From: a virus
Direction: 5' to 3' (one strand)
IMG/VR virus record: IMGVR_UViG_3300017593_000751
Span: 1 to 64,000 of that record
Length of the DNA stretch: 64,000 nt
Part shown: positions 44,291-52,471 of the stretch, in pieces
Position numbering within the stretch: position 1 is the stretch's first letter
Layout of the letters: each line of letters starts with the position of its first letter
Program-made: the position numbers and the translations under genes
Notes under the pieces: generated by a model
Databases searched by the model: none
What the model was told of the DNA's origin: nothing
Seen by the model: only the letters and a program-made list of their open reading frames with translations

Positions 44291-45051
44291 AGAAGGCCAG
44301 GGTACTCATAACGTTTGATGATGGTTTGTATAGTCATAGATTGGCGGCGGAAGCCTTGGCGGAGCGTGGACTGAGAGGGGCGTTCGCCGTGATAACGTCC
44401 CGCATAGGTCGGCCCGGAGCGCTGACTGGCTTGGACGTTTTGAACATGGCCCATCAGGGGCATTTCATCTGCAATCATTCCGCCCGCCACAAGTGGGCTG
44501 GCAGGGGAGAGCCTAAGCCGGGCCGAAAGGCTTATTCCAGGGCGGAAATAACCAAGGATTATCTGGAGGGATTGCGTTGGGGGCGGAAGCTGGCCGAATC
44601 CGATAGCGTGCCTGCCAATGTCCGCGATAATATCCGCATGGACTATCTGTGCGTTCCTTACGGTACGGCCAACGTGTTCGGGCCGGAGCATTTGCGGGAA
44701 CTGCTGGGCCATTTCCGTTGGATACGCCTGACCGTGGGGGCACCGAACCCTGCTGACAAGGCTAGCTGGATAGCGGAGGGGGGCAAGCGCATCTATCCCG
44801 GCGACTATCGCGGGCCGGTCATCGGCATTTCCGCCGCCGCGGATGCTCGATATCCTGACCGCATCAGGGAGACCTTGGAAACGGCGATAAAGGTTGGGGG
44901 GTTGGCGGTGTTGTTATATCATGATGTAGCTCATATATTGGGCAGGGGACAAGACGTCACTTGGGAGCAATTTGAGTCCGACTTGGACTTTATGAAGGAA
45001 CGAAAAGAGGCGGGACTGTTGGAAACCGTCTTGCCGCCCGATATACGATGA
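44287..45051 (+). CDS. NodB-type polysaccharide deacetylase
   Basis: The start at 44287 overlaps the previous stop; 254 residues. Motif 1 is ITFDDG, motif 2 is NHSARHK (HxxxH), and a CVPYG segment gives motif 3. A late LLYHDVAH supplies the catalytic histidine region. These enzymes remove N- or O-acetyl groups from polysaccharide using a metal. It acts in the glycan pathway of this operon. Confidence 0.8.
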   Translation: MKKARVLITFDDGLYSHRLAAEALAERGLRGAFAVITSRIGRPGALTGLDVLNMAHQGHFICNHSARHKWAGRGEPKPGRKAYSRAEITKDYLEGLRWGRKLAESDSVPANVRDNIRMDYLCVPYGTANVFGPEHLRELLGHFRWIRLTVGAPNPADKASWIAEGGKRIYPGDYRGPVIGISAAADARYPDRIRETLETAIKVGGLAVLLYHDVAHILGRGQDVTWEQFESDLDFMKERKEAGLLETVLPPDIR

Positions 45052-45143
45052 GTCATAGAACAGCACACAACAAGAGCCGTCGTAGGCGCAAGGTAGGCAG
45101 AAAGAAGCGCAGGGCCAGAAGGAAAGCGAAAGGGAAGCCATGA
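45048..45143 (+). CDS. 31-residue Arg/Lys-rich peptide
   Basis: The ATG overlaps the deacetylase stop and the TGA overlaps the next ATG, so it is translationally coupled on both sides. It reads MSHRTAHNKSRRRRKVGRKK then RRARRKAKGKP, more than half basic. It is probably a nucleic-acid-binding peptide; the function is unknown. Confidence 0.55.
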   Translation: MSHRTAHNKSRRRRKVGRKKRRARRKAKGKP

Positions 45144-45919
45144 TATATGCTCTAGCTATTTCAACTCGCGGAGAGGAACGAATCAACTTATTGAGGACTT
45201 GGCTGCCCTCTTTGCTTCGCCAAACGCTCAAGCCTGATTTGATTTTGCTGGTGAACAACAACGACGCCATATCGGACATGGACTTGTTGAACATGGTATC
45301 AAAGGACCATCGCCCGCGTCTGCCCATAGAGGTCAGGAGCAACGTGGACCGCACGCCCAGCGACGCCGCAGGTTCGCAGCTGGCCTTGGAGGTTCTTGGC
45401 GAAGCCTATCCCGTCATCGTCAAATGGGATGATGATTTGGTGCCTATGGTGGACGATTGCATGGAGAGGTTGGTTTCGTTGGTTTACGCGGGCTTCGCCG
45501 CAGCCGGGGGGATGTACTATCGGCTGCTGGACAAAGCCAGGTCGTTGATGGGGCCGAACGGTCCTGCCTCTGGCGACAAGAACGATAATCATCTTCAGTT
45601 CTTCCGGTGGTCCGGTCATCATACGTTGATTCGCAGAAGGCACCTGTATTCGTCCTTCGCCTACGATGCTCGGCTCGCCCGCGAAATCGGCGGGTTCTGC
45701 GTAGAGTATTCACAGCTCAGCTATCGTCACGAAACGGACTTCACCCTTCGTTTGAATAAAGCTCGGCCCGGTTTGGTGGTGGATACCGCGGCGGAGGCTT
45801 TACACTTGGTGGCCCAAGGTGGGGTCCGCGAGTTCTCGCGGGCTTGTTACCAGGAAATGGCCAAAAAGGACCAGGCCCTCTTTCAAAAACGAATGAAGGC
45901 CGAAGGAATCAAGGTATAG
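45140..45919 (+). CDS. GT2-like glycosyltransferase
   Basis: This 259-residue protein has a GT-A start (MIYALAISTRGEERINLLRT), LLRQTLKPDLILLVNNND, and the metal-binding VKWDDDLVP. A RHETDFTLRL motif late in the protein fits the ED-type catalytic region. It adds a sugar from a nucleotide donor. The donor is unknown. Confidence 0.75.
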   Translation: MIYALAISTRGEERINLLRTWLPSLLRQTLKPDLILLVNNNDAISDMDLLNMVSKDHRPRLPIEVRSNVDRTPSDAAGSQLALEVLGEAYPVIVKWDDDLVPMVDDCMERLVSLVYAGFAAAGGMYYRLLDKARSLMGPNGPASGDKNDNHLQFFRWSGHHTLIRRRHLYSSFAYDARLAREIGGFCVEYSQLSYRHETDFTLRLNKARPGLVVDTAAEALHLVAQGGVREFSRACYQEMAKKDQALFQKRMKAEGIKV

Positions 45920-45928
45920 GAGACCACG

Positions 45929-47038
45929 ATGTATCTAGCCGTGTTGGTCAGTCCGGAGAACCCTTGCCCACCTACCGCCTACGGAGGGGCGGAGCGGCGG
46001 GCGGCCATTATCGTGGAACGGCTTTTAGAGCAAGGCCATGCTGTGGATTTGTACTGCGGGCCGAACAGCCGACAACACGCCACGCGGCGGTTCTTGGCGT
46101 CGTCGCCTTCTATGAGCAAACAAGAGGAATATCTACGGGAATTGTTTAGATTAAGCTGTCTAAACTTCCGCTACGATTGCTGCATTGACTTAACGCCTCA
46201 TCATATAGTTAGCTCCCTCGGCTGCCCCCCTTACCTTTCCTCGGCTGACTTGGAAAAGCCTTATCCCGTTGTCAGCATCATGGGCGGGGACCCGCTGAAG
46301 AAGTATCCGCACGATGAGGTTCGTAACCGCGTCTATGTCAGTAGAGAGTTCGCCGAGTTCTGCGGCTGTCCGGACCATCCGGTGCTTCATAACGTGGTTC
46401 ACCCCGCTCCCGAGGCTATTCCCCTGGGCAAGGGCGGGGGCGGATATGCCCTATATGTGGGCGTGGTTCGCCCGGAGAAGGGCGTGTTAGAAGCTGAACG
46501 GGCTTGCGCTTCCGTAGGGATTCCGCTGAAGGTGGCGGGGCCGATTAGGGACTTTGATTACTGGGACCGCTTCCGCGACCGCGTGGAATATCTAGGGATA
46601 TTGCCGAACAACGATGAAGTCCGCAGCGAGGTGTTCGGCAAGGCGGACGTGTTCGTATATGCTCCGTTGTGGTGCGATGCTGGCCCCTTGGCCCCGATGG
46701 AAGCCATGCTTTACGGGACGCCCGTGGCCGGCTTCGCTGTGGGCGGATTGGCCAGTGATGTGGAGGACGGCGTGGGGGGCTGGCTGGTGAGGGAAGGAAT
46801 CTTCGCCGAGGCGAAGCTGATGGAAGGCCCTCCAAACGCCAACGTCCGTACCAAAGAGGCCACGCGGCTTGAAATGTCGGCTGAGACAATACAGAGGCTG
46901 GCCGACGCAATAGAAAAGGCTTTGTTGGTAGAAAGGAAAGGAGTAAGGGAGAGCATCTTGCCGAAGGTTGACCCGGAGCGGCATGTTGCCCAATTGATGC
47001 GGTTGGTGACCCGGGCCGCTAAAGGGGAGGAGTGGTAA
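45929..47038 (+). CDS. GT4-family glycosyltransferase
   Basis: This 369-residue protein has CPPTAYGGAERRAAIIVERL at the N-terminus, YALYVGVVRPEKGVLEAERA at the start of the donor domain, and PLAPMEAMLYGTPVAGFAVG with the ExxxxGxP motif. These are typical of retaining GT-B family 4 enzymes. AGGAGACCACG precedes the ATG. Confidence 0.85.
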   Translation: MYLAVLVSPENPCPPTAYGGAERRAAIIVERLLEQGHAVDLYCGPNSRQHATRRFLASSPSMSKQEEYLRELFRLSCLNFRYDCCIDLTPHHIVSSLGCPPYLSSADLEKPYPVVSIMGGDPLKKYPHDEVRNRVYVSREFAEFCGCPDHPVLHNVVHPAPEAIPLGKGGGGYALYVGVVRPEKGVLEAERACASVGIPLKVAGPIRDFDYWDRFRDRVEYLGILPNNDEVRSEVFGKADVFVYAPLWCDAGPLAPMEAMLYGTPVAGFAVGGLASDVEDGVGGWLVREGIFAEAKLMEGPPNANVRTKEATRLEMSAETIQRLADAIEKALLVERKGVRESILPKVDPERHVAQLMRLVTRAAKGEEW

Positions 47039-47041
47039 TAC

Positions 47042-47884
47042 ATGGCAAAGACGATTTGGTTTACTGGGTTGCCCTGTTCAGGCAAAACGACCATTGCCAA
47101 GGCCCTTCAGAGACTAGTCGGCGGGTGTCTATTAGATGGGGATGAAGTAAGGCTCAGCCCTTTGAGCTTCGACGCCGACTTCTCGCCAGAAGGACGACGA
47201 AAACACCTAAGGCGAGTGGCCTATGTGGCCAAGCTATTGAACGACCACGGAGTCAACGTATTTGCTGCCTTTGTTTCACCTTCGGAATCCGTCCGCCAAG
47301 AGGTCCGAGATATTATTGGGGCTTCGCGGTTCCGGCTTGTGTATGTAAACACTCCAGCGGAGATTTGTGAACAGCGCGATACACGAGGGCTGTGGGCCAA
47401 GGCCCGGCGGGGTGAAATCAAAAACTTTACCGGCGTTGATGCCCCCTACGAAGCCCCGACCAAAAATATGAGGGAAGAAAACACGGAGAGATGTTCGGCG
47501 GAGGAAATAGCCAATAGGCTATATCACGTTTATTTTTATCCTTACCATCATCCCGCTTCTTTGTTCATAGGCCGCTTCCAGCCCTTCCATGAAGGGCACG
47601 AAAAGCTTATCCGGTCAGTGTTGGACGAAGGGCGGGACGTGGTGGTGGCCGTTCGTGATACAAGATTGGACGAAGACAACCCCTATACCGCGCAGGAACG
47701 CGTGGAAATGGTCAAAGAACGATTCGCCGCTGAGATATATCAGGAAAGGCTTCGCGTTATCGTCATGCCCGACATTGACGAAGTTTGTTACGGCAGGCGC
47801 GTGGGCTGGCGGGTAAGGGAGATTCGTCTGGACCCGGAGACAGAGGCCATTAGTGCCACAAAAATAAGGGAGAGACAGAAATGA
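47042..47884 (+). CDS. Adenylylsulfate kinase / HIGH-type nucleotidyltransferase fusion
   Basis: This is a 280-residue protein. Residues 1-165 are APS kinase: P-loop GLPCSGKTT (9-17), LLDGDEVR (30-37), SPEGRRKHLRRVAYVAKLL (48-66), DTRGLWAKARRGEIKNFTG (113-131). Residues 170-280 are a NadM-like nucleotidyltransferase: FIGRFQPFHEGHEKLI (175-190) with the HxGH motif, DNPYTAQERVEMV, and ISATKIR (270-276). APS kinase makes PAPS, the sulfate donor. The second domain could be NMN adenylyltransferase or a cytidylyl/ATP-sulfurylase-like activity. Confidence 0.85.
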   Translation: MAKTIWFTGLPCSGKTTIAKALQRLVGGCLLDGDEVRLSPLSFDADFSPEGRRKHLRRVAYVAKLLNDHGVNVFAAFVSPSESVRQEVRDIIGASRFRLVYVNTPAEICEQRDTRGLWAKARRGEIKNFTGVDAPYEAPTKNMREENTERCSAEEIANRLYHVYFYPYHHPASLFIGRFQPFHEGHEKLIRSVLDEGRDVVVAVRDTRLDEDNPYTAQERVEMVKERFAAEIYQERLRVIVMPDIDEVCYGRRVGWRVREIRLDPETEAISATKIRERQK

Positions 47885-48645
47885 CTAGATATGCCTATTA
47901 CGTTTATCTGCCCGACCCGCGCCAACGATACGCCTTTGACGATGTAGGGACCAAAGCTCTCCGAAGTCTGTCTTTACACTGCCCCGGTACGGAAGTAGTT
48001 CTTCTTTGTTGGGAACCTCCTCCTTCGGCTTTGTTGGCTGCCTCAAAAGCTGGCAGAGCCACAACGATAATTTGGGGGTGGGACCGTAAACTGTTGATGG
48101 CGGAGAAAATAACGCGGCTGGCAGAGTTCCCTTGGAAAAAAGGCGATGAGGTTTTCGTGATAGATTTGGACGTGTTAGTGCAAGACAACCTGTTCGCGGC
48201 CTTCCATCAATATCCGGATGCTGACGTGTTCGTAACGACGCGGTTTTACGAATACGAGCATCCCATCAATGCAGGAGTGTGGGGGTTCCGTTTCAATGAC
48301 CGGACGAACGCCTTTTTAAAACATTACGCCGACCAAGCGTTTGACCCGACTTGGCCTCCTTTCCGGTCTTATCAAGAAAAGTTCGGACATCTGGAGGACC
48401 GGGGTTGGTGGTGTGACCAAGACTATTTGTGTGCTCTTTGGCGTGAGGTCAAAGCGAATCGGCCTACGCCCGGCGACGTTCGCATAGTGGATTTAGGGCC
48501 GAAATATAATTGGTGTCCTAGTCAACAAGACTTGGGGGGAACGAAAAAGGACATAGAAGATATCCTGAGTAAGGTAGGAAACAAAGAGTATAAAGCCCTC
48601 CATTTCAAGGGGGTAATCAAATGGATAATGCCAGACCCAAAGTAA
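47881..48645 (+). CDS. GT8-like glycosyltransferase
   Basis: This 254-residue protein has EVFVIDLDVLVQDNL, a DxD metal site in the GT8-like position, after a KLLMAEKITRL helix, and NAGVWGFRFND. The start overlaps the previous stop. The donor and acceptor are unknown. Confidence 0.65.
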   Translation: MTRYAYYVYLPDPRQRYAFDDVGTKALRSLSLHCPGTEVVLLCWEPPPSALLAASKAGRATTIIWGWDRKLLMAEKITRLAEFPWKKGDEVFVIDLDVLVQDNLFAAFHQYPDADVFVTTRFYEYEHPINAGVWGFRFNDRTNAFLKHYADQAFDPTWPPFRSYQEKFGHLEDRGWWCDQDYLCALWREVKANRPTPGDVRIVDLGPKYNWCPSQQDLGGTKKDIEDILSKVGNKEYKALHFKGVIKWIMPDPK

Positions 48646-49382
48646 TTGATATTGAAAAACACTCTCAGGTAGTCAAGGTCGTGGTTCTGGCCCAGTTCGG
48701 CGAGAGGGCGGGCGTTTTAGAACCAACCCTGTCAGACGCGAGGCTGGCCTTCCCCAGGGCCAAGGTTGTGTTATTCTCGGACCGTAAAGCTCCTGTCCCT
48801 CCCGGCGTTGACGAATACCGATATGTGCCTCCCATAAAGGAGCTAGGAGGAAAGGACCATCCCCGTTATGGCTATCGAATGAATGACTATTACAAAATAA
48901 AAGGGCTGTTGACCACAGACGACGGCTCCCGTCCTGGAGTGGCGGTGGCTTTGGATGCAGACATGGAAATAGCCTTTTTCTCGGCTTTCCGTACGATAGG
49001 CTTTTTAGCTCATCGTTTTGGTTTGGTCCTGCCTTCCAACCCCCGTGGCACCGCCGTCCGAGACACTTTGACAGGGGCGGATTCAGACAAAAAGGTGGAC
49101 AATCCGTACTATTACGGGCCGGCGGTCAACATGACGCCCATCGCATTTGATTGGGGCAACGAGCGGGCGGAGCAATTGCTGAACACCTATTTGGACGAAA
49201 TGCTCAGCCGTCCGGTTCGCGGTCCTCTAGCCATGTGGCGGGCTATTTGCAAGACCGGCTTTATGCCTTGCCTGTTGCCTCCGCAATGGTGCGTGTGTGC
49301 GGAGAACGTCGGCATAGGCGGAGAGATTTGTTTGCATGTAGGACACGGGAAAGTAAGGGCATATTATAGCGGGGAGAAGTGA
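48621..49382 (+). CDS. GT-A-like glycosyltransferase
   Basis: This 253-residue protein is similar in layout to the previous gene: VVVLAQFGERAGVLEPTLSD, VVLFSDRKAPVP, YRMNDYYKIKGLL, then VAVALDADMEIAFF with a DxD. The C-terminus has several cysteines. It overlaps the previous gene by 25 bases. It is probably another sugar transferase. Confidence 0.6.
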   Translation: MDNARPKVIDIEKHSQVVKVVVLAQFGERAGVLEPTLSDARLAFPRAKVVLFSDRKAPVPPGVDEYRYVPPIKELGGKDHPRYGYRMNDYYKIKGLLTTDDGSRPGVAVALDADMEIAFFSAFRTIGFLAHRFGLVLPSNPRGTAVRDTLTGADSDKKVDNPYYYGPAVNMTPIAFDWGNERAEQLLNTYLDEMLSRPVRGPLAMWRAICKTGFMPCLLPPQWCVCAENVGIGGEICLHVGHGKVRAYYSGEK

Positions 49383-50098
49383 TGAAAGTCATAGTTGCCG
49401 CGTCAATTGGTAAGTGCGCTTCCACCGCCGGATTCAATCTATTGCGGCGGATGTTGATGCGCGTGGGCTCGGTCCTGTCCGGCCCTTGGAGACATTCGGA
49501 CACGCCTTCGCCCCGAACGTTCCGCTCTTGGCTGGCGGGGAACAAGCGGGTTTTTCGGTTTGACCCCCGTTGCGATTTCAACTTGGTCAAGGTGCACCAA
49601 TACGATGTAGAGCTGGCCGAAGCCGCCTCTTTTGTCCTTCTTCAAACGCGGACCTTGTATGACGTCATGGCCTCCGAGAAGCGGGAGAACGGCCCGGGGT
49701 ATTGGCAAGACCTTGACGAGTTCCGCGAACATGTGGAATGGAAGATAGACATTTATAAACAGTGGAGACCTCAAGCTAATGTCGTAATTCCCTATTGGTT
49801 ATGGCGAAGAGGGCCGACTTTTTGTGCCAAAGGTTTGGCCGGGGCCTTGGCCAGAACTCTGGATTTGCCTTTTGAGGCCTTAGATTGGAGAGGAGCGCTG
49901 CGATTTGTGGAAGACCTCCACGCTGGCCGGGCCAACGAAAAAGGCTCGTTGTGGTCGCCAAGGATGAACCGCGTCGGCGGAGTAGAGGGTACCGGACAAA
50001 AGGAACTCACCGATGCGGAGAAACAAGTGATAGAAACCGTGGCCAACGAATACGAAAGGACAGCCCGTGAAGATATTGATGGTCTTGGCACACCCTGA
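49382..50098 (+). CDS. Sulfotransferase-like protein
   Basis: From the ATG at 49382 (GGGGAGAAGTG) it has 238 residues. VIVAASIGKCASTAGFNLLR resembles the 5' PAPS phosphate-binding loop (PxSGTTxL). SFVLLQTRTLYDVMASEKRE fits the 3' phosphate-binding strand and helix (RnPxDxxxS). The C-terminal RMNRVGGVEGTGQKELTDAE fits the end of the family. With the APS kinase gene two genes away, sulfation of a glycan is a consistent role. Confidence 0.6.
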   Translation: MKVIVAASIGKCASTAGFNLLRRMLMRVGSVLSGPWRHSDTPSPRTFRSWLAGNKRVFRFDPRCDFNLVKVHQYDVELAEAASFVLLQTRTLYDVMASEKRENGPGYWQDLDEFREHVEWKIDIYKQWRPQANVVIPYWLWRRGPTFCAKGLAGALARTLDLPFEALDWRGALRFVEDLHAGRANEKGSLWSPRMNRVGGVEGTGQKELTDAEKQVIETVANEYERTAREDIDGLGTP

Positions 50099-50684
50099 CG
50101 ATGAAGTCATCTTCGGTTGGCCCATCCTCCAGGGGACACGGAAAGGCTGGCCTTATTCGGTTCATCAAACCAGCCTGCTTGTTTGTAGCAGCGACCGTCA
50201 TAACCCGGACCGTCAATGGTGCGCCCGGAGAACGGAAGGGCTGTTGGCTCTAAGCGAGTGGTTGGGTATTGAAGTCTCTTTCCTGGACTACAATAGTGAG
50301 TTCTACCGATTGGAGAGTCGAAAGGGGAGCCTGGCCAGGTTCCGGGAAGAAGTTGAGGAAAGGATAAGAGAAAACAACCCCGACATTTGTTTCACTCACA
50401 ACCCTTTCGGCGAGTACGGCCATATGGACCATATTCTCGTTCATAACGTCGTGGCTGGTTATTTTCACCGGCCTGTATGGTACACTGATATTGTTCAAGC
50501 CTCCAATTGGAGTCGGAAGGTCCCCCGAAGCCAAGCCGCCCGCGACCGATGGTTCGGACGTAAAGTATTTGAAGCGGAGCTTAACGAAGAATGGGCAGCC
50601 AAAGCCCAGGAGTTCTATTTGAAGATAGGTTGCTGGACGTGGGACCGGCCTATTGTACGAAGGGCTTCTGTCTGTGAGGTATGA
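50067..50684 (+). CDS. PIG-L family deacetylase
   Basis: A GTG start at 50067 follows AAAGGACAGCCC; 205 residues. It has AHPDDEVIF, the zinc-binding HPDDE, and FTHNPFGEYGHMDHILVHN, the second metal motif. The family removes acetyl groups from N-acetylglucosaminyl compounds. It overlaps the sulfotransferase-like gene by 32 bases. Confidence 0.85.
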   Translation: MKILMVLAHPDDEVIFGWPILQGTRKGWPYSVHQTSLLVCSSDRHNPDRQWCARRTEGLLALSEWLGIEVSFLDYNSEFYRLESRKGSLARFREEVEERIRENNPDICFTHNPFGEYGHMDHILVHNVVAGYFHRPVWYTDIVQASNWSRKVPRSQAARDRWFGRKVFEAELNEEWAAKAQEFYLKIGCWTWDRPIVRRASVCEV

Positions 50685-50687
50685 CCA

Positions 50688-51134
50688 ATGAAAGAAGAAT
50701 TTAGTGATGTAGCGATGAGAGACAGATGGAGGCGAATTGCCCGGCGGCTGCGGGGCTCCTCCGTCTTGGATATAGGCTGTTCCTACGGTGACGGTGCGGA
50801 TTTCGTACCCGAAGGGATGAGCTACGAGGGCATAGACATAGACAAGAGTGGCGGGCGTCTGCCCAAAGAGGTTTGGCCCCGCCGCGCTGCTCCGAATCGG
50901 ACCTTTCGCGTCGCCGACTTCCGACAATACGTTCTAGGTCGGCACTGGGACACTATCGTGGTCTTGGAGGTCTTGGAACACTACGAGGACGGCAGAGGGT
51001 GGGCGCAGCGGCTCAAAGCCTTCTGTAATAGATTGATAATTTCAGTTCCAGAAAACAGGCGCGGGGCCGGGGAGGAACGCAACGGCCATGTGCTGCAAGG
51101 ACTGACGATTGAGGACTTCCCCGGGTTTCATTGA
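50688..51134 (+). CDS. Class I methyltransferase, cut by an in-frame TGA
   Basis: This 148-residue frame has SSVLDIGCSYGDGADF (SAM loop), YEGIDIDKS and VLEVLEHYEDGRGW. It stops at a TGA at 51132, but the same frame continues for 19 codons (FDGNGYSMFLVWDKDEEKE) to a TGA at 51194 that overlaps the next ATG. The extension looks like the last strands of the fold. The TGA may be a nonsense mutation or a readthrough site. GAGG precedes the ATG. Confidence 0.7.
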   Translation: MKEEFSDVAMRDRWRRIARRLRGSSVLDIGCSYGDGADFVPEGMSYEGIDIDKSGGRLPKEVWPRRAAPNRTFRVADFRQYVLGRHWDTIVVLEVLEHYEDGRGWAQRLKAFCNRLIISVPENRRGAGEERNGHVLQGLTIEDFPGFH

Positions 51135-51190
51135 TTTGACGGTAACGGGTATTCCATGTTTTTGGTTTGGGACAAGGACGAGGAAAAAGA

Positions 51191-51679
51191 ATGAAATCAT
51201 CAAAACCGCTCCTATGGTGTGATTTAGATGGTACACTGAACGACTACGACGAAATAGTCTTCAAATATGCTAAAGGTCAAGCCATTTCGTCTGACTTTCA
51301 TTTAGCTCATGTAATGAAAGCCCTGCCCCGCGACGGGGCGAGAGAGGCCCTTGAGGCTTTCCACGACCAAGGGTGGCACATAAATATCTTTACTTCCCGT
51401 GGGTTCCCCGACGCCGAAAAGCTTACTGCGGATTGGCTCAACCTGCATGGGTTCGTCTTTGACGAAATCCAATGCGTAGGTTCAATGAGGGCCAAGCCCT
51501 GCGCCTTGGAAGAAGGCTCCCCCGATTTGTTTATCGACGATTTCATGACGGGGCAAGAATACCGGACCCCGACCTTTCTGGTTGATGTGTATCTTGCATG
51601 CTTGAACACGGGGGTAGAAGTGGTGGTGTTCCGCAACAATTGGCACGATATAGTTAGAAGGATTCTGAGTGTTTCGTAG
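51191..51679 (+). CDS. HAD-superfamily phosphatase-like protein
   Basis: The start at 51191 overlaps the extension stop of the previous frame and follows AGGAAAAAG; 162 residues. Motif I is LLWCDLDGTLND, a FTSRG threonine region gives motif II, and DLFIDDFM gives motif IV. It resembles 5' nucleotidase or HAD proteins of nucleotide or sugar-phosphate pathways. The substrate is unknown. Confidence 0.75.
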   Translation: MKSSKPLLWCDLDGTLNDYDEIVFKYAKGQAISSDFHLAHVMKALPRDGAREALEAFHDQGWHINIFTSRGFPDAEKLTADWLNLHGFVFDEIQCVGSMRAKPCALEEGSPDLFIDDFMTGQEYRTPTFLVDVYLACLNTGVEVVVFRNNWHDIVRRILSVS

Positions 51680-51689
51680 GGAGAAAGAC

Positions 51690-52265
51690 ATGAGCTTTCG
51701 TTACAGCCCGGACTGGTACGAAAATGTATATCATGCGGCCAAAAAAGAAGACCCCAGCTATAAACCGCCCGAGATAGGCGACCATCCCGACAGAGACCTA
51801 GCTTGTCTGACCGCCGCCAGGCTCCGACCCGAGCACGAAGTCCTCATTCTTGGTTGTGGCGGGGGAAACAATCTAGTCCAGCTGGCCAAGATTTATCCCG
51901 AGGTCAAAAAGATAACGGCCATTGATTTCGCCCCCTCCGCTGTAAGATATTGTAAGTTTCACTTCCCTTACATCCGGGCGGAGGTGGCCGATTGTTCCGA
52001 CCTGCCTTTTGACGACGATTCGTTTGACCGTGTTCTTTGTATGGACCTGACAGAGCATTTGCCGTTTGACCTGTACTTATTTACCTTGTTCGAGTCCCGT
52101 CGGGTTCTTCGTCAAGGAGGCAAACTCATTCTACTCCCGGGGATGACACGAAGACCGGAGCACATCAACCTTCTTCCGCTCAAGGTCATTGAGTTTCATT
52201 TGGTCAAGATGAGGTTTCGCATTGAACAAAACAACGGTATATGGATTATCGCTGTCAAGCCGTGA
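51690..52265 (+). CDS. Class I SAM-dependent methyltransferase
   Basis: The ATG at 51690 follows AGGGAGAAAGAC; 191 residues. It has VLILGCGGGNNLVQLAKIYP (SAM loop), ITAIDFAPSAVRYCK, ADCSDLPFDDDSFDRVLCMD and an ARRVLRQGG-like helix (ESRRVLRQGGKLILLPG). It is probably a glycan or small-molecule methyltransferase. Confidence 0.85.
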   Translation: MSFRYSPDWYENVYHAAKKEDPSYKPPEIGDHPDRDLACLTAARLRPEHEVLILGCGGGNNLVQLAKIYPEVKKITAIDFAPSAVRYCKFHFPYIRAEVADCSDLPFDDDSFDRVLCMDLTEHLPFDLYLFTLFESRRVLRQGGKLILLPGMTRRPEHINLLPLKVIEFHLVKMRFRIEQNNGIWIIAVKP

Positions 52266-52471
52266 AGATTTTCAACTGCCAAATAAAACGCCCGCGAGGC
52301 CATTGCCGAGCTTGCCGCCGAAATGTAGCTCTCACCCTTCGCGGTCTTGTCTGGCGACACGGATATAATAAATCAGGCAGGCCGCCGTGTCCCGGCTCCG
52401 GCACGCCCGCCTTGTCTATCAAGCCCAGGTGGAGGCCCCTATGGACAGGCGACGACTCCGAAGCATCTTGA
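52262..52471 (+). CDS. Small zinc-binding protein (CxxC ... HGxxxxGxPCPGSG)
   Basis: The GTG at 52262 overlaps the previous stop (GTGA); 69 residues. It contains GHCRACRRNVALTLRGLVWR and HGYNKSGRPPCPGSGTP, a pattern common in small actinophage-type zinc proteins. The 3' end overlaps the primase start. No good ribosome binding site is seen, so coupling is likely. Confidence 0.55.
   Translation: MKIFNCQIKRPRGHCRACRRNVALTLRGLVWRHGYNKSGRPPCPGSGTPALSIKPRWRPLWTGDDSEAS

Noticed and set aside
52362-52367. TATAAT upstream of the primase
   Set aside because: It lies within the small zinc-protein gene and has no -35 at suitable spacing.
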